A stretch of DNA of 64,000 nt from the NCBI RefSeq assembly GCF_029910235.1, contig NZ_CP112874.1, positions 2,914,001 through 2,978,000 of the forward strand, read 5' to 3'. The first letter of the stretch is position 1; each line of letters opens with the position of its first letter. Positions 40,961 through 50,188 of this stretch are shown in pieces. A program made the translations under genes and the position numbers. Origin of the DNA: Pseudanabaena galeata CCNP1313. GTDB lineage: Bacteria > Cyanobacteriota > Cyanobacteriia > Pseudanabaenales > Pseudanabaenaceae. The notes beneath the pieces are model-generated. The model was given only the letters and a program-made list of their open reading frames with translations, had not been told where the DNA came from and ran no database searches.

Positions 40961-42235
40961 ATGATTAACCATAAAGTCCGAAAACAGCAATTGTCAAATA
41001 ACCAATTAGATAAATCATTGAGCAAGAGCTTAGTCGCTGTGATCGGTACTTTGCTAGTTTCTTGCTCGGCGAATGCTCCTCAAGGTGGTGGATTTGGCGC
41101 TGTTCCTGTACCGATCGCCCCTGTAGAATCAGGCATAGTTACAGATAGCTCTGATTATGTGGCAAATTTGCAATCACGCCAATCGGTAACGTTGCAGCCG
41201 CGAGTCGATGGCTATGTGCAGGAAATTTTTGTTAAGGCAGGCGATCGCGTGGAAGCTGGTGCGCCAATTTTACGGATTGATCCCGCTAGGCAGCAAGCCG
41301 TTGTCCAGCGATCGGTAGCTGCCGTGGCAACATCTCAAGCAGATTTTGAAAGTGCCAGAGCAACACTAGCTCAACTACGCGCCCGTAAAGAATCAATTTT
41401 ATCCAGTGTCGATTTTAATCAAAAGGAATTTGAGCGCTTTTCTAAATTGACCCAAGAAGGGGCGACAGCCAAACAAAAACTTGATGAAGTTGCAAATAGT
41501 CTGAGAAATGCAAGGGCGGAGCTAGGTCAAATCGATGCTCAGATTAATGCTCAACAAGCGAGTATTAATAGTGCTGCTACTAGAATCGAAGAAACTCGTG
41601 CTGGTGCTATACAAGAAGAAGTGCAACTAGATTTTTATACCGTGACTGCTCCCTTTGCGGGGATTGTTGGCGATATTCCCATCAAGGTTGGTGATAATGT
41701 GAACAGCGCCACACAGCTAACAACGGTTACCCAAAATCAAGTTTTAGAAGTACAGATTTCGGTTCCCCTTGAAAATGCACCACGTTTGAAGATGGGGCAA
41801 TCTGTGGAGCTTTTGGATGCTCAGGATAAGCCTATAGTCAAAGGGAATGTGGCTTTTATTTCACCAAGTATTAATCCACAAACCCAATCAGTTTTGGTAA
41901 AGGCTAATTTTAATAATGGAACTAATCAACTAAAAGCTAATCAGTTTGTGAGGGCGCGATTGATTTGGGCTTCGCGTTCTGGTGTGTTAGTACCAACCTC
42001 CGCTATTTCACGTCTTGGCGGTCAAGACTTTATCTTTGTAGCAGAAAACAATTCCGCTAATGGTAAAACGCAATTGGTCGCTAACCAAAAACCGATCAAA
42101 CTAGGGAAAATCACTGGCAATAAGCAAGAGGTATTAGAAGGCTTAAAGCCTAACGACAAGATTGTGGTGTCAGGTATTCTGCAATTACAAAATGGAGCGC
42201 CGATCGCACCATTACCTGATGCTCCTAAGCAATAA
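40961..42235 (+). CDS. RND/MFP efflux adaptor lipoprotein
   Basis: 424 residues from the ATG at 40961 (a TTG at 40949 would add four). Residues around 20-30 (LVAVIGTLLVSCSANAPQGG) are a lipoprotein signal with lipobox LLVSC. The biotinyl-lipoyl half motifs are YVQEIFVKAGDRVEAGAPIL and TVTAPFAGIVGDIPIKVGDN, with a coiled coil between (RATLAQLRARKESILSSVDF). Membrane-fusion proteins bridge an inner membrane pump and an outer membrane channel. No RND pump gene follows, so it is an orphan adaptor or serves a pump encoded elsewhere. Confidence 0.86.
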   Translation: MINHKVRKQQLSNNQLDKSLSKSLVAVIGTLLVSCSANAPQGGGFGAVPVPIAPVESGIVTDSSDYVANLQSRQSVTLQPRVDGYVQEIFVKAGDRVEAGAPILRIDPARQQAVVQRSVAAVATSQADFESARATLAQLRARKESILSSVDFNQKEFERFSKLTQEGATAKQKLDEVANSLRNARAELGQIDAQINAQQASINSAATRIEETRAGAIQEEVQLDFYTVTAPFAGIVGDIPIKVGDNVNSATQLTTVTQNQVLEVQISVPLENAPRLKMGQSVELLDAQDKPIVKGNVAFISPSINPQTQSVLVKANFNNGTNQLKANQFVRARLIWASRSGVLVPTSAISRLGGQDFIFVAENNSANGKTQLVANQKPIKLGKITGNKQEVLEGLKPNDKIVVSGILQLQNGAPIAPLPDAPKQ

Positions 42236-42262
42236 AAAAAGCCTCGCTTTGCGAGGCTTTTT
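42234..42262 (+). terminator. intrinsic terminator after the efflux adaptor gene
   Basis: AAAAAAAGCCTCGC, loop TTT, GCGAGGCTTTTT: an A-run, GC stem and T-run, classical terminator, overlapping the adaptor stop codon. Confidence 0.85.
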
Positions 42263-42299
42263 GATTTACAAAAGGCTTATTAAACTTATTAACTCACCT

Positions 42300-42457
42300 T
42301 ACGCAGATAGAATTCTTGCGATAGCGGAGGTTTGGGGCTGGCACGGGGGCGCAGCCCCTACAGAACATGAATTATTCAGGTAGGGGCAATCCCCCCGTGG
42401 TTGCCCTGCTTGTCTAGCGGCAATAGATTCATCGTCTGCATTTTGCGTAACATCAGT
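42300..42457. repeat. ~157-bp dispersed element, family G copy 2
   Basis: Same order of blocks as 15617-15772: GGGGCTGGCACGGGGGCGCA, CCCCTACAGAAC, ATTATTCAGGTAGGGGCAAT, CGTGGTTGCCC and GCGTAACATCAGT. TTACGCA at the left and TGCGTAA at the right are possible short terminal inverted repeats. It lies in the gap between the adaptor and the convergent transglycosylase. Confidence 0.75.
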
Positions 42458-42459
42458 TA

Positions 42460-44628
42460 TTAAAACTTAGAGTTGGCATTGAGATTTTTAGACGGTTCTA
42501 AAGCCATCATCTGTTGCTGGACAGAAGGAGAATACAAACGGAGATAGTTCCAATAGTTACCTAAAACCTTGGATACATAATCTCTAGTTTCGTCATAGGG
42601 AATACTATTTACGAACTCATCGGGATCACCTACGCCCCTTGCTTCCACCCATCTACCCACTGCTCCTGGACCTGCATTGTAGCTTGCCACCGCCAGCATC
42701 GAGTTATTGCCATAGCGACCATGGGTATAGTCTAGATACCAAGTTCCAAAACTGATGTTATCTTCTGGTCGATCAAGGTTGTAGCTATTCACGCCCTTTT
42801 TGCTAGCAATCCATGAACCTGTATCTGGCATGATTTGCATCAAGCCGATCGCTCCAGAACGAGACCGAATTTGTGCCTCAAAGCGAGATTCTTGGCGCAT
42901 TAAGCCGATGACTAGGGCTGGGGAAAGTTTACGTTCATTAGCCCAGTTAGAAATTAAATCCCAATAATGGAATGGATAGAGAGAATGGATATAAGCAGGA
43001 TGCTGCTTCAGTTGCACTATTTCTGCTTTTTGAGCATCGGAAACATCAATCCAATTCAGACTTTCGAGAGTTCTGATACCCATCAGATTATCTTGATTGG
43101 CAACTCGTAATACGCCATCCGTAAAGATTTCCTTGGGTTCCAGATTACGCTTACCCCGCAATTCCGTTAACCATTGCGATCGCGCATCCCGATCTAGACC
43201 GAGAATATATAGCTCTTGCAATTTGGCTGATCCCGCAGGCAAAGGCTGTCTGGCACTGGGTAAAGCGATCGCGGGTGCAACATACCTTGCTGTGGTAAAA
43301 GTACCAACATTCCAACCAAGCGAACTTGCCGATCGCCACGCATAGTAAGAATCAGGATGTTGACGGATGGTAAACTCAAATAACGTCTTAGCTTTAGCTT
43401 TATCACCAATTTTATTTGCCCATTTACCAGCCCAAAAACTTGCCTCCGCAGTGAAGTCACTGTTAGGACTATTGGCAATCAATGCGTCAACTGTGGCGAT
43501 CGCATTCTTGATTTGTCCACTTCTTGCTTGCCCCTTGGCAATGCGCCAACGCAATTCTCCCGCATCATTGCTACTGCCATAGCGATTTAACAATAGATTG
43601 CGAACATCACTGGCTGCTTTAGGACTTCCAAGTTTATCTTGCAAAATTGCAGCCTTAATCCCTAGGGCTTCCCCTGCGGTATCAGGATAATTGGCGACAA
43701 TGCGATCCGTAGCGGCGATCGCTGCTTGGGGCGAGGCAATCTGGGTAATCCGAATTAAAGCACGAGGTGCTTGGGGACTTTTGGGAAACTGCTGAACAAC
43801 GCGATTATAAGCAACGATCGCCGCATCAATTTGTTTACCCCGATGGAGACTACGCGCATAATTGTAAGCAGTACTGGGATTGACTGTGGCGCGACTGTAA
43901 GCATTGGCAGCTTTGCCAAATTCAAAATTATTGTAATAGCCCTCAGCAATCGCCCACCATTGATCGGCGGTGAGTGATGGTGAACTCGCCACCAGACGAT
44001 TTAAGATTGGCACAATCTCTTTAGAATCACTAAAATAAGTCGCCAGATGCGCCATCAGATCAACTCGATTTGGTGTTTGGGCGAGTAGGCGCAATGCGAC
44101 CTGTTGCGATCGGGGATGGGCAGGAAATTTTTGTAAAAGCTGTTGATTTTGTCCAAGGGCAAACATCGCTTCGGCGGACACAGGGCTATCAGGGAATTTA
44201 GCTAAAATTTGTTGCCAAGTTGCGGTTGCCGATGGGAGATCGCGGAGTTGGGTTTGCGCCTGTGCACGTTTGAGTAGAACGTAATCAGCCAAAATTGGAT
44301 ATTCTGTTTCCAATTTATCAAGGGCGGCGATCGCTTCACGGGGCTTGCGGTTGTTGAGATGAATATCCGCAATCACCATCCGAGCGCGAACACGGTCAAT
44401 ATCGGTATTACCAGAACTTTGCTGTTTCGCCTGCGTTTCTAGTTTGGCAAGTCTCTGATCAATAGGGGTATAGGTTAGTGGATCAAAGGATTTGCTGTCT
44501 CGGTTATTGGCTAGGCTCGCATTCAACGTCAGATCAGACTCTGAAGAGGCGGTAATTAGTGGGGCGCTAGCTCCTGCTAATGTAGCACTGAGCATAAGCA
44601 CGATAGACCAACGCATTAATTTTCTCAT
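42460..44628 (-). CDS. soluble lytic transglycosylase (TPR-like + SLT domain)
   Basis: 722 residues. Residues 8-27 are a signal peptide (SIVLMLSATLAGASAPLIT). A long alpha-helical repeat region (about 60-540) with TPR-like units follows (ALDKLETEYPILADYVLLKR, PRALIRITQIASPQAAIAAT). The SLT domain is near 560-700: LVIGLMRQESRFEAQIRSRS with catalytic E580, AIGLMQIMPDTGSWIA, and NSMLAVASYNAGPGAVGRWV. It cuts the glycan strands of peptidoglycan in the periplasm, as Slt70 does. It is convergent with the adaptor gene. Confidence 0.9.
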   Translation of the reverse strand: MRKLMRWSIVLMLSATLAGASAPLITASSESDLTLNASLANNRDSKSFDPLTYTPIDQRLAKLETQAKQQSSGNTDIDRVRARMVIADIHLNNRKPREAIAALDKLETEYPILADYVLLKRAQAQTQLRDLPSATATWQQILAKFPDSPVSAEAMFALGQNQQLLQKFPAHPRSQQVALRLLAQTPNRVDLMAHLATYFSDSKEIVPILNRLVASSPSLTADQWWAIAEGYYNNFEFGKAANAYSRATVNPSTAYNYARSLHRGKQIDAAIVAYNRVVQQFPKSPQAPRALIRITQIASPQAAIAATDRIVANYPDTAGEALGIKAAILQDKLGSPKAASDVRNLLLNRYGSSNDAGELRWRIAKGQARSGQIKNAIATVDALIANSPNSDFTAEASFWAGKWANKIGDKAKAKTLFEFTIRQHPDSYYAWRSASSLGWNVGTFTTARYVAPAIALPSARQPLPAGSAKLQELYILGLDRDARSQWLTELRGKRNLEPKEIFTDGVLRVANQDNLMGIRTLESLNWIDVSDAQKAEIVQLKQHPAYIHSLYPFHYWDLISNWANERKLSPALVIGLMRQESRFEAQIRSRSGAIGLMQIMPDTGSWIASKKGVNSYNLDRPEDNISFGTWYLDYTHGRYGNNSMLAVASYNAGPGAVGRWVEARGVGDPDEFVNSIPYDETRDYVSKVLGNYWNYLRLYSPSVQQQMMALEPSKNLNANSKF

Positions 44629-44696
44629 CCCGATACGTTCTTGATGCTGAGCATCCTAACATTTTTCACAGGTTGACTTATAGCACTTTTAGCATG

Positions 44697-44730
44697 AAAA
44701 GAAACGACGCTTTGCGTCGCTTCTTTTTTA
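44697..44730 (-). terminator. hairpin after the AAA/Toprim pair and sufD remnant
   Basis: AAAAGAAACGACGC, loop TTT, GCGTCGCTTCTTTTTT. It lies 11 bp downstream of the sufD-like 3' fragment and between it and the start of the transglycosylase gene. Confidence 0.55.
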
Positions 44731-44740
44731 TTTTATGTTT

Positions 44741-44814
44741 TTATGCTTTGGTTTTCTCAAGCACAAAGTTACTAAGCGATCGCTGCACCGACACAATCGT
44801 TATCTGGGCGACGC
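44741..44814 (-). pseudogene. duplicate 3' end of sufD
   Basis: Read on the minus strand this gives VAQITIVSVQRSLSNFVLEK then TKA and a stop. The real SufD (46857-48257) ends QIPVVSIQRSLSNFVLEKTKA. The last 14 residues are identical, with silent differences at the DNA level (for example GAGAAAACCAAAGCATAA against GAGAAAACGAAGGCTTAA). The fragment lies directly after the AAA/Toprim pair. Confidence 0.85.
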
Positions 44815-44821
44815 TTCTACT

Positions 44822-45424
44822 CTAATTATTACTGACTAGCCATACTTTAATATTTGTTTCTAAATTCCCAATATCTTCAGGGCATAGTTTCCGAACGCGA
44901 TCATAACGATTAGCCGCTTCCTCTGCGAGAATTCCTCTACCTTGACATCTTGCTGTTAATAGCGATCTTTGTTCGGCAAATTGCACAAAATATCCTTTTT
45001 TAGATTTCCTCTCAGCACGAATATCTGACCAATTCCAATCTCTGGGAAGATCACTACATCCTGCTAAAACCCATACTTCTAACTCTTGCCAAGCATTTTC
45101 ACCTATAAATTTTTTCGGGCTTTGATAGTTCTCAGCTAAAAATTCTTGCGCTCTTTTTTCAAGTCCATCAAGTTTTGCCCGTCTATCTTCATTGCCATCT
45201 CGATCAACACACACCAAAAACAAGTCGGTCATACCGCCATATCTTAGCAAAATTTCTTGAATCTTTTCCCATCGCAGGGCTTCAGCATGACCTCGGAGGC
45301 GTGGATTTTTGCAGACGGTAATTTTTGCTTTTGGCTTACCGATCGCTGTCATCATCGCTCTGACAATCGGTAGTACCATACTCTCATCATTGACAAAATC
45401 TTCCAGAATAATCAGAACATTCAT
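44822..45424 (-). CDS. Toprim-like protein (DUF4276-like), partner of the AAA ATPase
   Basis: 200 residues. The Toprim-like pattern is LIILEDFVNDESMVLPIVRA (E8 followed by the metal-site region) and MTDLFLVCVDRDGNEDRRAK (D74-R-D76). ENAWQELEVWVLAGCSDLPR follows, as in DUF4276-type proteins. The start overlaps the stop of the ATPase gene by four bases. The pair resembles two-gene defence systems in which an ABC-type ATPase senses phage and a Toprim nuclease acts, but the exact system is not identified. Confidence 0.75.
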   Translation of the reverse strand: MNVLIILEDFVNDESMVLPIVRAMMTAIGKPKAKITVCKNPRLRGHAEALRWEKIQEILLRYGGMTDLFLVCVDRDGNEDRRAKLDGLEKRAQEFLAENYQSPKKFIGENAWQELEVWVLAGCSDLPRDWNWSDIRAERKSKKGYFVQFAEQRSLLTARCQGRGILAEEAANRYDRVRKLCPEDIGNLETNIKVWLVSNN

Positions 45425-46752
45425 GCGTCCTGCACCTCTTCATCTTCGAGAAAGTACATGGCATCTTCTAGCCATCCCGAATCTAGTAAACTCGATAAGC
45501 CTTCATTAGCGACAAGTTCTCTAGCGTTGGGAATGTCCATAATTTTGGTTATGCGTGACTCGGTGCGATCGCCAATTCGATACATTAAAGAAGCATATTC
45601 GAGGCTTTCAGGGCTTAAGAAATTCAACAAAAGCGGTGAGTGAGTTGTAATCACAATTTGCATCGAGCCGTTCGAGACTTCTTGCTGCATAAGCTGTAAC
45701 AGCAAGCTTAACCGATTGGGATGAATGCCGTTTTCAGGTTCTTCAAAAAAGTAAAAGCGCGATCGCTGATTCCCCAAAAGCGCCGCCAATAGTCCCAAAA
45801 ATCGTAAAGTTCCATCGGATGCGCTATAAGCAGTTGTTTTTTGTCCGCTTGCCTCTTCAATTCTTAGTAGAACTTTGCCAGTAAAGTCTTCTGGAAAGTC
45901 AAAATCTTTTGCATCCATTGGAGTTAAAGATTGCAACCAATCCAATAAAATCGCCTTATGGGTTTCGTCACGACAAATATCCAACATGACCGATGACAAA
46001 TTTTCACCGCGATCGCCTAAAGTATTTTGTCCCGCAAAAGTTGGGAACCTCATCAAATCTGGACTAAGCTCCAAAAACCTCATGTCACTTATGGCATTTA
46101 AGGCAAGTTCACAAAACTTTTTCGTGGTTGGTATATTAAAATCCTCATCATTAGATATACTTTGCGGCTTAACTCCTGTCGCAAGCTGAAAAAGTGCAGG
46201 AATATAATTCGACACTAAGTCAGATCTAGCTATATTAATTTTATTCAAATCATCAACATGACGGCTTTCCCAATTGTCATAAAAACGAATAGAGGTCGAG
46301 TTGGCTAATAATATACTCATAGAATTTGCATCAAAAAGTGGATGCTTTTTTTGTGTGCAAGTAAGCTTTTCCAAAGAGATATATGGGAACGGAGCAGCAT
46401 TGTCTAATTTTATTTTTATGTAATAGCCCAAGTCATATTCTGTATCGCCATCATGGATGGAAAAAGCAATAGCGATCGCAAAAGAATCAGCCCCACAATA
46501 AGTTATTTCCTTTGTTCCACCACGAATACCCCGCCATTGCAGCACCCCACCTTCACCATATTTCTCACCAATGATTTCAGCAATGCTGTAACCTCGCGAA
46601 ATACCATGCAAAAAACGAAAAGCATCACGAATATTGCTTTTGCCTGAAGCATTTGTCCCAACTAAAACTGTCAAATCTCCAAGCGAAAGCTCGGCATTTT
46701 TAAAACTTTTAAAATTTTCTAAACGCAAACTCTTTAGCATTGAAATACTCAA
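45421..46752 (-). CDS. AAA/ABC-type ATPase of a putative defence pair
   Basis: 443 residues. Walker A is VGTNASGKSN (G32-S39); the ABC-type signature is SASDGTLRFLGLLAALLG; Walker B is RFYFFEEPENGIHPNRL; the switch histidine is in VITTHSPLLLNFLSPE. It belongs to the AAA_15/AAA_21 type, which lacks a long SMC-like hinge here. Members pair with nuclease or Toprim effectors in anti-phage systems (OLD, Gabija, PARIS types). The ATG at 46752 (MSISMLKSLRLENFKSFKN) is used; an internal Met at residue 5 is an alternative. Confidence 0.85.
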   Translation of the reverse strand: MSISMLKSLRLENFKSFKNAELSLGDLTVLVGTNASGKSNIRDAFRFLHGISRGYSIAEIIGEKYGEGGVLQWRGIRGGTKEITYCGADSFAIAIAFSIHDGDTEYDLGYYIKIKLDNAAPFPYISLEKLTCTQKKHPLFDANSMSILLANSTSIRFYDNWESRHVDDLNKINIARSDLVSNYIPALFQLATGVKPQSISNDEDFNIPTTKKFCELALNAISDMRFLELSPDLMRFPTFAGQNTLGDRGENLSSVMLDICRDETHKAILLDWLQSLTPMDAKDFDFPEDFTGKVLLRIEEASGQKTTAYSASDGTLRFLGLLAALLGNQRSRFYFFEEPENGIHPNRLSLLLQLMQQEVSNGSMQIVITTHSPLLLNFLSPESLEYASLMYRIGDRTESRITKIMDIPNARELVANEGLSSLLDSGWLEDAMYFLEDEEVQDA

Positions 46753-46780
46753 TAAGTAAGTTGGTGGAATTAAAAGTAGG

Positions 46781-46850
46781 ATGGGTTAGCGATAGCGTAA
46801 CCCATCATTGCCAACTAATTGATGCGTTACGTTGCACTAACGCATCCTAC
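46781..46850. repeat. two hairpins between the ATPase gene and sufD
   Basis: GGATGGGTTAGCGATAGCGT with AACCCATC, and GATGCGTTACGTTGCACTAA with CGCATCCTAC. This GGGTTAGCG...GTAACCC type is a common cyanobacterial dispersed repeat. It separates the accessory pair from the core suf gene. Confidence 0.65.
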
Positions 46851-46856
46851 ATTTAA

Positions 46857-48257
46857 TTAAGCCTTCGTTTTCTCCAACACAAAATTACTAAGCGATCGCT
46901 GGATTGATACAACAGGTATTTGTGAAATTGCCTCTGTTGCAAAGGCATAGGTGAGCAAATTCGCCGCACTTTCAGCATCGATCGCCCGACTTTGTAAGTA
47001 GAAGATCTCGTCCGCATCCAATTGGCTAACCGTTGCACCGTGAGCACATTTGACATTATCCGCAAAAATCTCTAACTGCGGTTTAGTATCTACTCGAGCC
47101 TTGCCCGATAGCAACAGATTACGACTTAGCTGTGCGGAATCTGTTTGTTGAGCCAGCTTCGCAACTTGAATTTTGCCATTAAAAACCGCATGGGAACGTC
47201 CATCGGCAATGCATTTATGCAGTTGCTTGCTCGATCCGTGCGGATAGTTATGAGAGATTACAGAATGAGTATCGGCAAGCTGTTCTCCATCAAGAAAAGC
47301 TAGCCCCGTCAGCGAAGTTTCTGTCTGTGCTGCCATCTGTTGCACAATCAAGTTCTGACGCGAAATTTTTGCGCCAAAGCTAATCGATTGATTTTTATAG
47401 ACGCTATTCTTAGCTTGAGCGATCGCGGTGGTATTGATATGAATCGCTTCATTACCTTGTCTTTGGACCTTCGTGTGATTGACCTGAGCGCCTTCCGCTA
47501 GCCAAACTTCCGTCACCGCATTAGTGAAATAGGCTTGATGATTCTCACCCACAAAGGTTTGCACAAAGGTCAATTCGCTATGGGATTCCGCGATTACCAA
47601 ACAACGAGGTTGGGTAATTAAAGTTGATGCGCCTACTGGGGGAGCAGAGATAAAAATCAACTGTACAGGATTCTCAACCACCAAATTTTTAGGGGCGAGA
47701 ATAATGGCGACATCTTCCATGCAAGCTGTATTGAGACTCGCAAAATAATCATTAGCATCGGGATGCTGCGCGAGGTGCGATCGCAACTTCGGCAAAATGC
47801 GATCGCCAAGAGTGGCTAATGTGCCAATAACCAAGCCTTCAGTTACATTGCTAGCATCGGATAAATCCTTACGATACTTTCCATTTACAAATACCAGACA
47901 ATTTCCTAAGGATTCTGGTGCAATGTTATTGGCAATTAAGGCTTCAAGATTAGCACTACGGGAAGCGATCGCTTGTTGATTGGCAAAAGTCAAACTCCCC
48001 AAAGCGGAAACATCAGTATATTTCCATTCTTCATCTTTAGTGGTGGGGAAAGCAAGGGCTTCTAGGCGATCGCTAGCCAATTGACGCAGTTTGCCCACAA
48101 AATCACTAGTTTCCTTGTCGGTACTAGCAATATCGGAACTTAGCGCCACAACTTGAGCTACAAATTGTTCGCTATTTACAGCCAATTTACTGCGCGTACT
48201 TAACGCACCCTTAAATTCTACTTGATCTTCCAATTGTTCAGAAACTTGAATAGCCAT
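46857..48257 (-). CDS. sufD: SufD, Fe-S assembly scaffold subunit
   Basis: 466 residues. LASDRLEALAFPTTKDEEWK with YTDVSALG is the usual SufD N-terminal stretch, and the core beta-helix region (about 210-420) has FLDGEQLADTHSVISHNYPH and DNVKCAHGATVSQLDADEIF, with the conserved CxHG. It ends IQRSLSNFVLEKTKA. SufD forms the SufBC2D complex that builds Fe-S clusters. It overlaps sufC by a base (48257) and is cotranscribed with it. Confidence 0.92.
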   Translation of the reverse strand: MAIQVSEQLEDQVEFKGALSTRSKLAVNSEQFVAQVVALSSDIASTDKETSDFVGKLRQLASDRLEALAFPTTKDEEWKYTDVSALGSLTFANQQAIASRSANLEALIANNIAPESLGNCLVFVNGKYRKDLSDASNVTEGLVIGTLATLGDRILPKLRSHLAQHPDANDYFASLNTACMEDVAIILAPKNLVVENPVQLIFISAPPVGASTLITQPRCLVIAESHSELTFVQTFVGENHQAYFTNAVTEVWLAEGAQVNHTKVQRQGNEAIHINTTAIAQAKNSVYKNQSISFGAKISRQNLIVQQMAAQTETSLTGLAFLDGEQLADTHSVISHNYPHGSSKQLHKCIADGRSHAVFNGKIQVAKLAQQTDSAQLSRNLLLSGKARVDTKPQLEIFADNVKCAHGATVSQLDADEIFYLQSRAIDAESAANLLTYAFATEAISQIPVVSIQRSLSNFVLEKTKA

Positions 48258-49039
48258 TATGCCAACACCGCCTCTTCTTCTTTGAGCCAGTCATAGCCCT
48301 TCTCTTCTAGCTCTAACGCTAAGTCTTTATCACCAGTCAAGATGATCTTGCCATTTTCCATAACATGGATGAAGTCAGGAATAATGTAATTGAGCAAGCG
48401 CTGATAGTGGGTAATTACTAGTGAAGAGTTATGAGGTGTGGAAAGCTTATTCACACCACCCGCCACAATCCGCAAAGCGTCAATATCTAGCCCTGAATCA
48501 GTCTCATCCAGAATCGCTAAAGTAGGGTCAAGAATTGCCATTTGCAAGATTTCATTGCGCTTCTTTTCGCCACCCGAAAATCCTTCGTTGACACTACGGC
48601 TCAAAAAGCTAGGATTCATTTCTACAATTTCCAACTTTTCTTGAATAAAGTCATCAAAATCAATAATATCTAACTCTTCTAAGCCCTTGTGCTTTCGCAA
48701 ATTGTTATAGGACAAACGCAAGAAATCAGAGTTAGTTACCCCTGGAATTTCCAGTGGATATTGAAAAGCCAAAAATATTCCTTCTCTAGATCTAATTTCA
48801 GGTTCTAAATCTAAGAGATTTTTACCCTTATACCAAATTTCACCACCTGTGACGGTATAGGCAGGATGTCCCGCTAATACCTTGGAGAAGGTACTTTTAC
48901 CAGAGCCGTTGGGCCCCATAATTGCATGGACTTCACCAGCCTTTATTTCGAGATTTAGTCCCTTAAGAATTTGGACTCCATCCACTTCCGCAGTCAAATC
49001 TTTGACCGATAAAATTACTTCACTATTTTCAACAATCAT
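48257..49039 (-). CDS. sufC: SufC, ABC-type ATPase of Fe-S assembly
   Basis: 260 residues. Walker [11 protein letters not shown]-loop [10 protein letters not shown], signature [13 protein letters not shown], Walker [20 protein letters not shown] and switch histidine VITHYQRLL. It powers the SufBC2D scaffold. Upstream on the other strand lies an accessory ORF (49115), so sufC and sufB are no longer adjacent. The start is ATG at 49039 ([15 protein letters not shown]). Confidence 0.94.
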   Translation of the reverse strand: MIVENSEVILSVKDLTAEVDGVQILKGLNLEIKAGEVHAIMGPNGSGKSTFSKVLAGHPAYTVTGGEIWYKGKNLLDLEPEIRSREGIFLAFQYPLEIPGVTNSDFLRLSYNNLRKHKGLEELDIIDFDDFIQEKLEIVEMNPSFLSRSVNEGFSGGEKKRNEILQMAILDPTLAILDETDSGLDIDALRIVAGGVNKLSTPHNSSLVITHYQRLLNYIIPDFIHVMENGKIILTGDKDLALELEEKGYDWLKEEEAVLA

Positions 49040-49114
49040 CTATGTTTCTCTTAACAGCTATTTAATATTGTAATATGTAGTGGACAGATATTGGCATGAG
49101 AAGAGCGAGAAACT

Positions 49115-49723
49115 ATGTCTTACAGTGCTTTTACGTTACGCAAAGCCAAGGAAGAATTAAATCTCAATTTTGTGGAAGGGGTAAGATTTTTGCCTAACTT
49201 AGATGTAATTACCCCTAGCACCAACCTGATTGAATTCCTACAGGAAAGCATTCCTTTGGCGATCGCAATGGGATCAGAAAAAGCGCGATCGGAATTAATT
49301 ATTTCGCCGATTCTATTTGAAGTTAGAAAACAGCTTCATCGTCAGATCAGCTTTTTTTCAGGAGAAGAGTTTAATGTTGATGAAAGCATTGGTTTAAATG
49401 GGGTTTGTGACTTCTTGATTAGTCGCTCAACCGAACAACTTTTTGTGGAATCTCCTGTGGTTGCGATCGTGGAAGCGAAAAAGGATGACTTAAAATCAGG
49501 TTTAGGTCAATGTATTGCTGAAATGGTTGCCGCCCAAAGATTTAACCTAGGCAGAGAGAATACTATTGACACTATTTTTGGCTGTGTCACTAGCGGTAAC
49601 CGTTGGATATTTTTACAGTTAAAAGAACAAAATTTGACTATAGATTTAGAAGAATATGTAGTTCCTCCTGTAGATTGGTTGCTTAATGCTTTGGCATGGA
49701 TGTGTAAACCAGATCTAGTCTAA
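49115..49723 (+). CDS. PD-(D/E)XK nuclease-like protein inside the suf locus
   Basis: 202 residues. E60 (RSELIISPIL), D99 (NGVCDFLISRS) and the E120-A-K122 motif (VVAIVEAKKDDLKSGL) form the PD-(D/E)XK pattern. Type I restriction N-terminal and cyanobacterial hypothetical proteins share the same plan. It lacks other domains. It lies on the opposite strand to sufB, sufC and sufD and divides the operon, with DUF29-like genes. The stop overlaps the neighbouring gene by nine bases. Confidence 0.7.
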   Translation: MSYSAFTLRKAKEELNLNFVEGVRFLPNLDVITPSTNLIEFLQESIPLAIAMGSEKARSELIISPILFEVRKQLHRQISFFSGEEFNVDESIGLNGVCDFLISRSTEQLFVESPVVAIVEAKKDDLKSGLGQCIAEMVAAQRFNLGRENTIDTIFGCVTSGNRWIFLQLKEQNLTIDLEEYVVPPVDWLLNALAWMCKPDLV

Positions 49724-50176
49724 TAAATAATCATCTTCAAAAACTTCTTTCCACGTTAGCGAAGAAATACTCGATTTGCAATTCATCTCAGCTTCGGCTT
49801 TGCGATTTGCTTTGATCAAAGCCTGCTCCCAAAGCGATTCGATAAACTCACGATTGAGACTAGGCATCTCTTCTTGACTTTCCTCGATCGCATCACGAGC
49901 ATCAAGAATAGAAACAATCCAACTCCGACTACGCTTATTTGGTTGGGTTTGCCACTTAATGATATGCATCATTAAGCGAGTTAATTGACTTTTAAGAGCT
50001 TGACGTTCTGATCTTGACATTGCCTCAACTAGAGCATTCAGGGCGACTTTTGCTTCCTCTGTTTGTCCCTGCTGGAGCAAAATTTGAGCAGCTTCTGCGG
50101 TTTGAAAATGGGAGTTAATAGCCATCATCTTCCAGTCTGTTTGAAGATTTATTTTAGGATTTGCGAGCATTTCCAC
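49715..50176 (-). CDS. DUF29-like protein 1 (153 aa)
   Basis: RLMMHIIKWQTQPNKRSRSW followed by IVSILDARDAIEE resembles the DUF29 pattern LLxHLLKWQ.QPxxRSxSWxxSI, common in cyanobacterial mobile regions. Function unknown. It is a paralogue-like neighbour of the 50189-50614 gene and shares its strand, with 12 bp between them. Confidence 0.68.
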   Translation of the reverse strand: MEMLANPKINLQTDWKMMAINSHFQTAEAAQILLQQGQTEEAKVALNALVEAMSRSERQALKSQLTRLMMHIIKWQTQPNKRSRSWIVSILDARDAIEESQEEMPSLNREFIESLWEQALIKANRKAEAEMNCKSSISSLTWKEVFEDDYLLD

Positions 50177-50188
50177 ACCTCCATAGTT

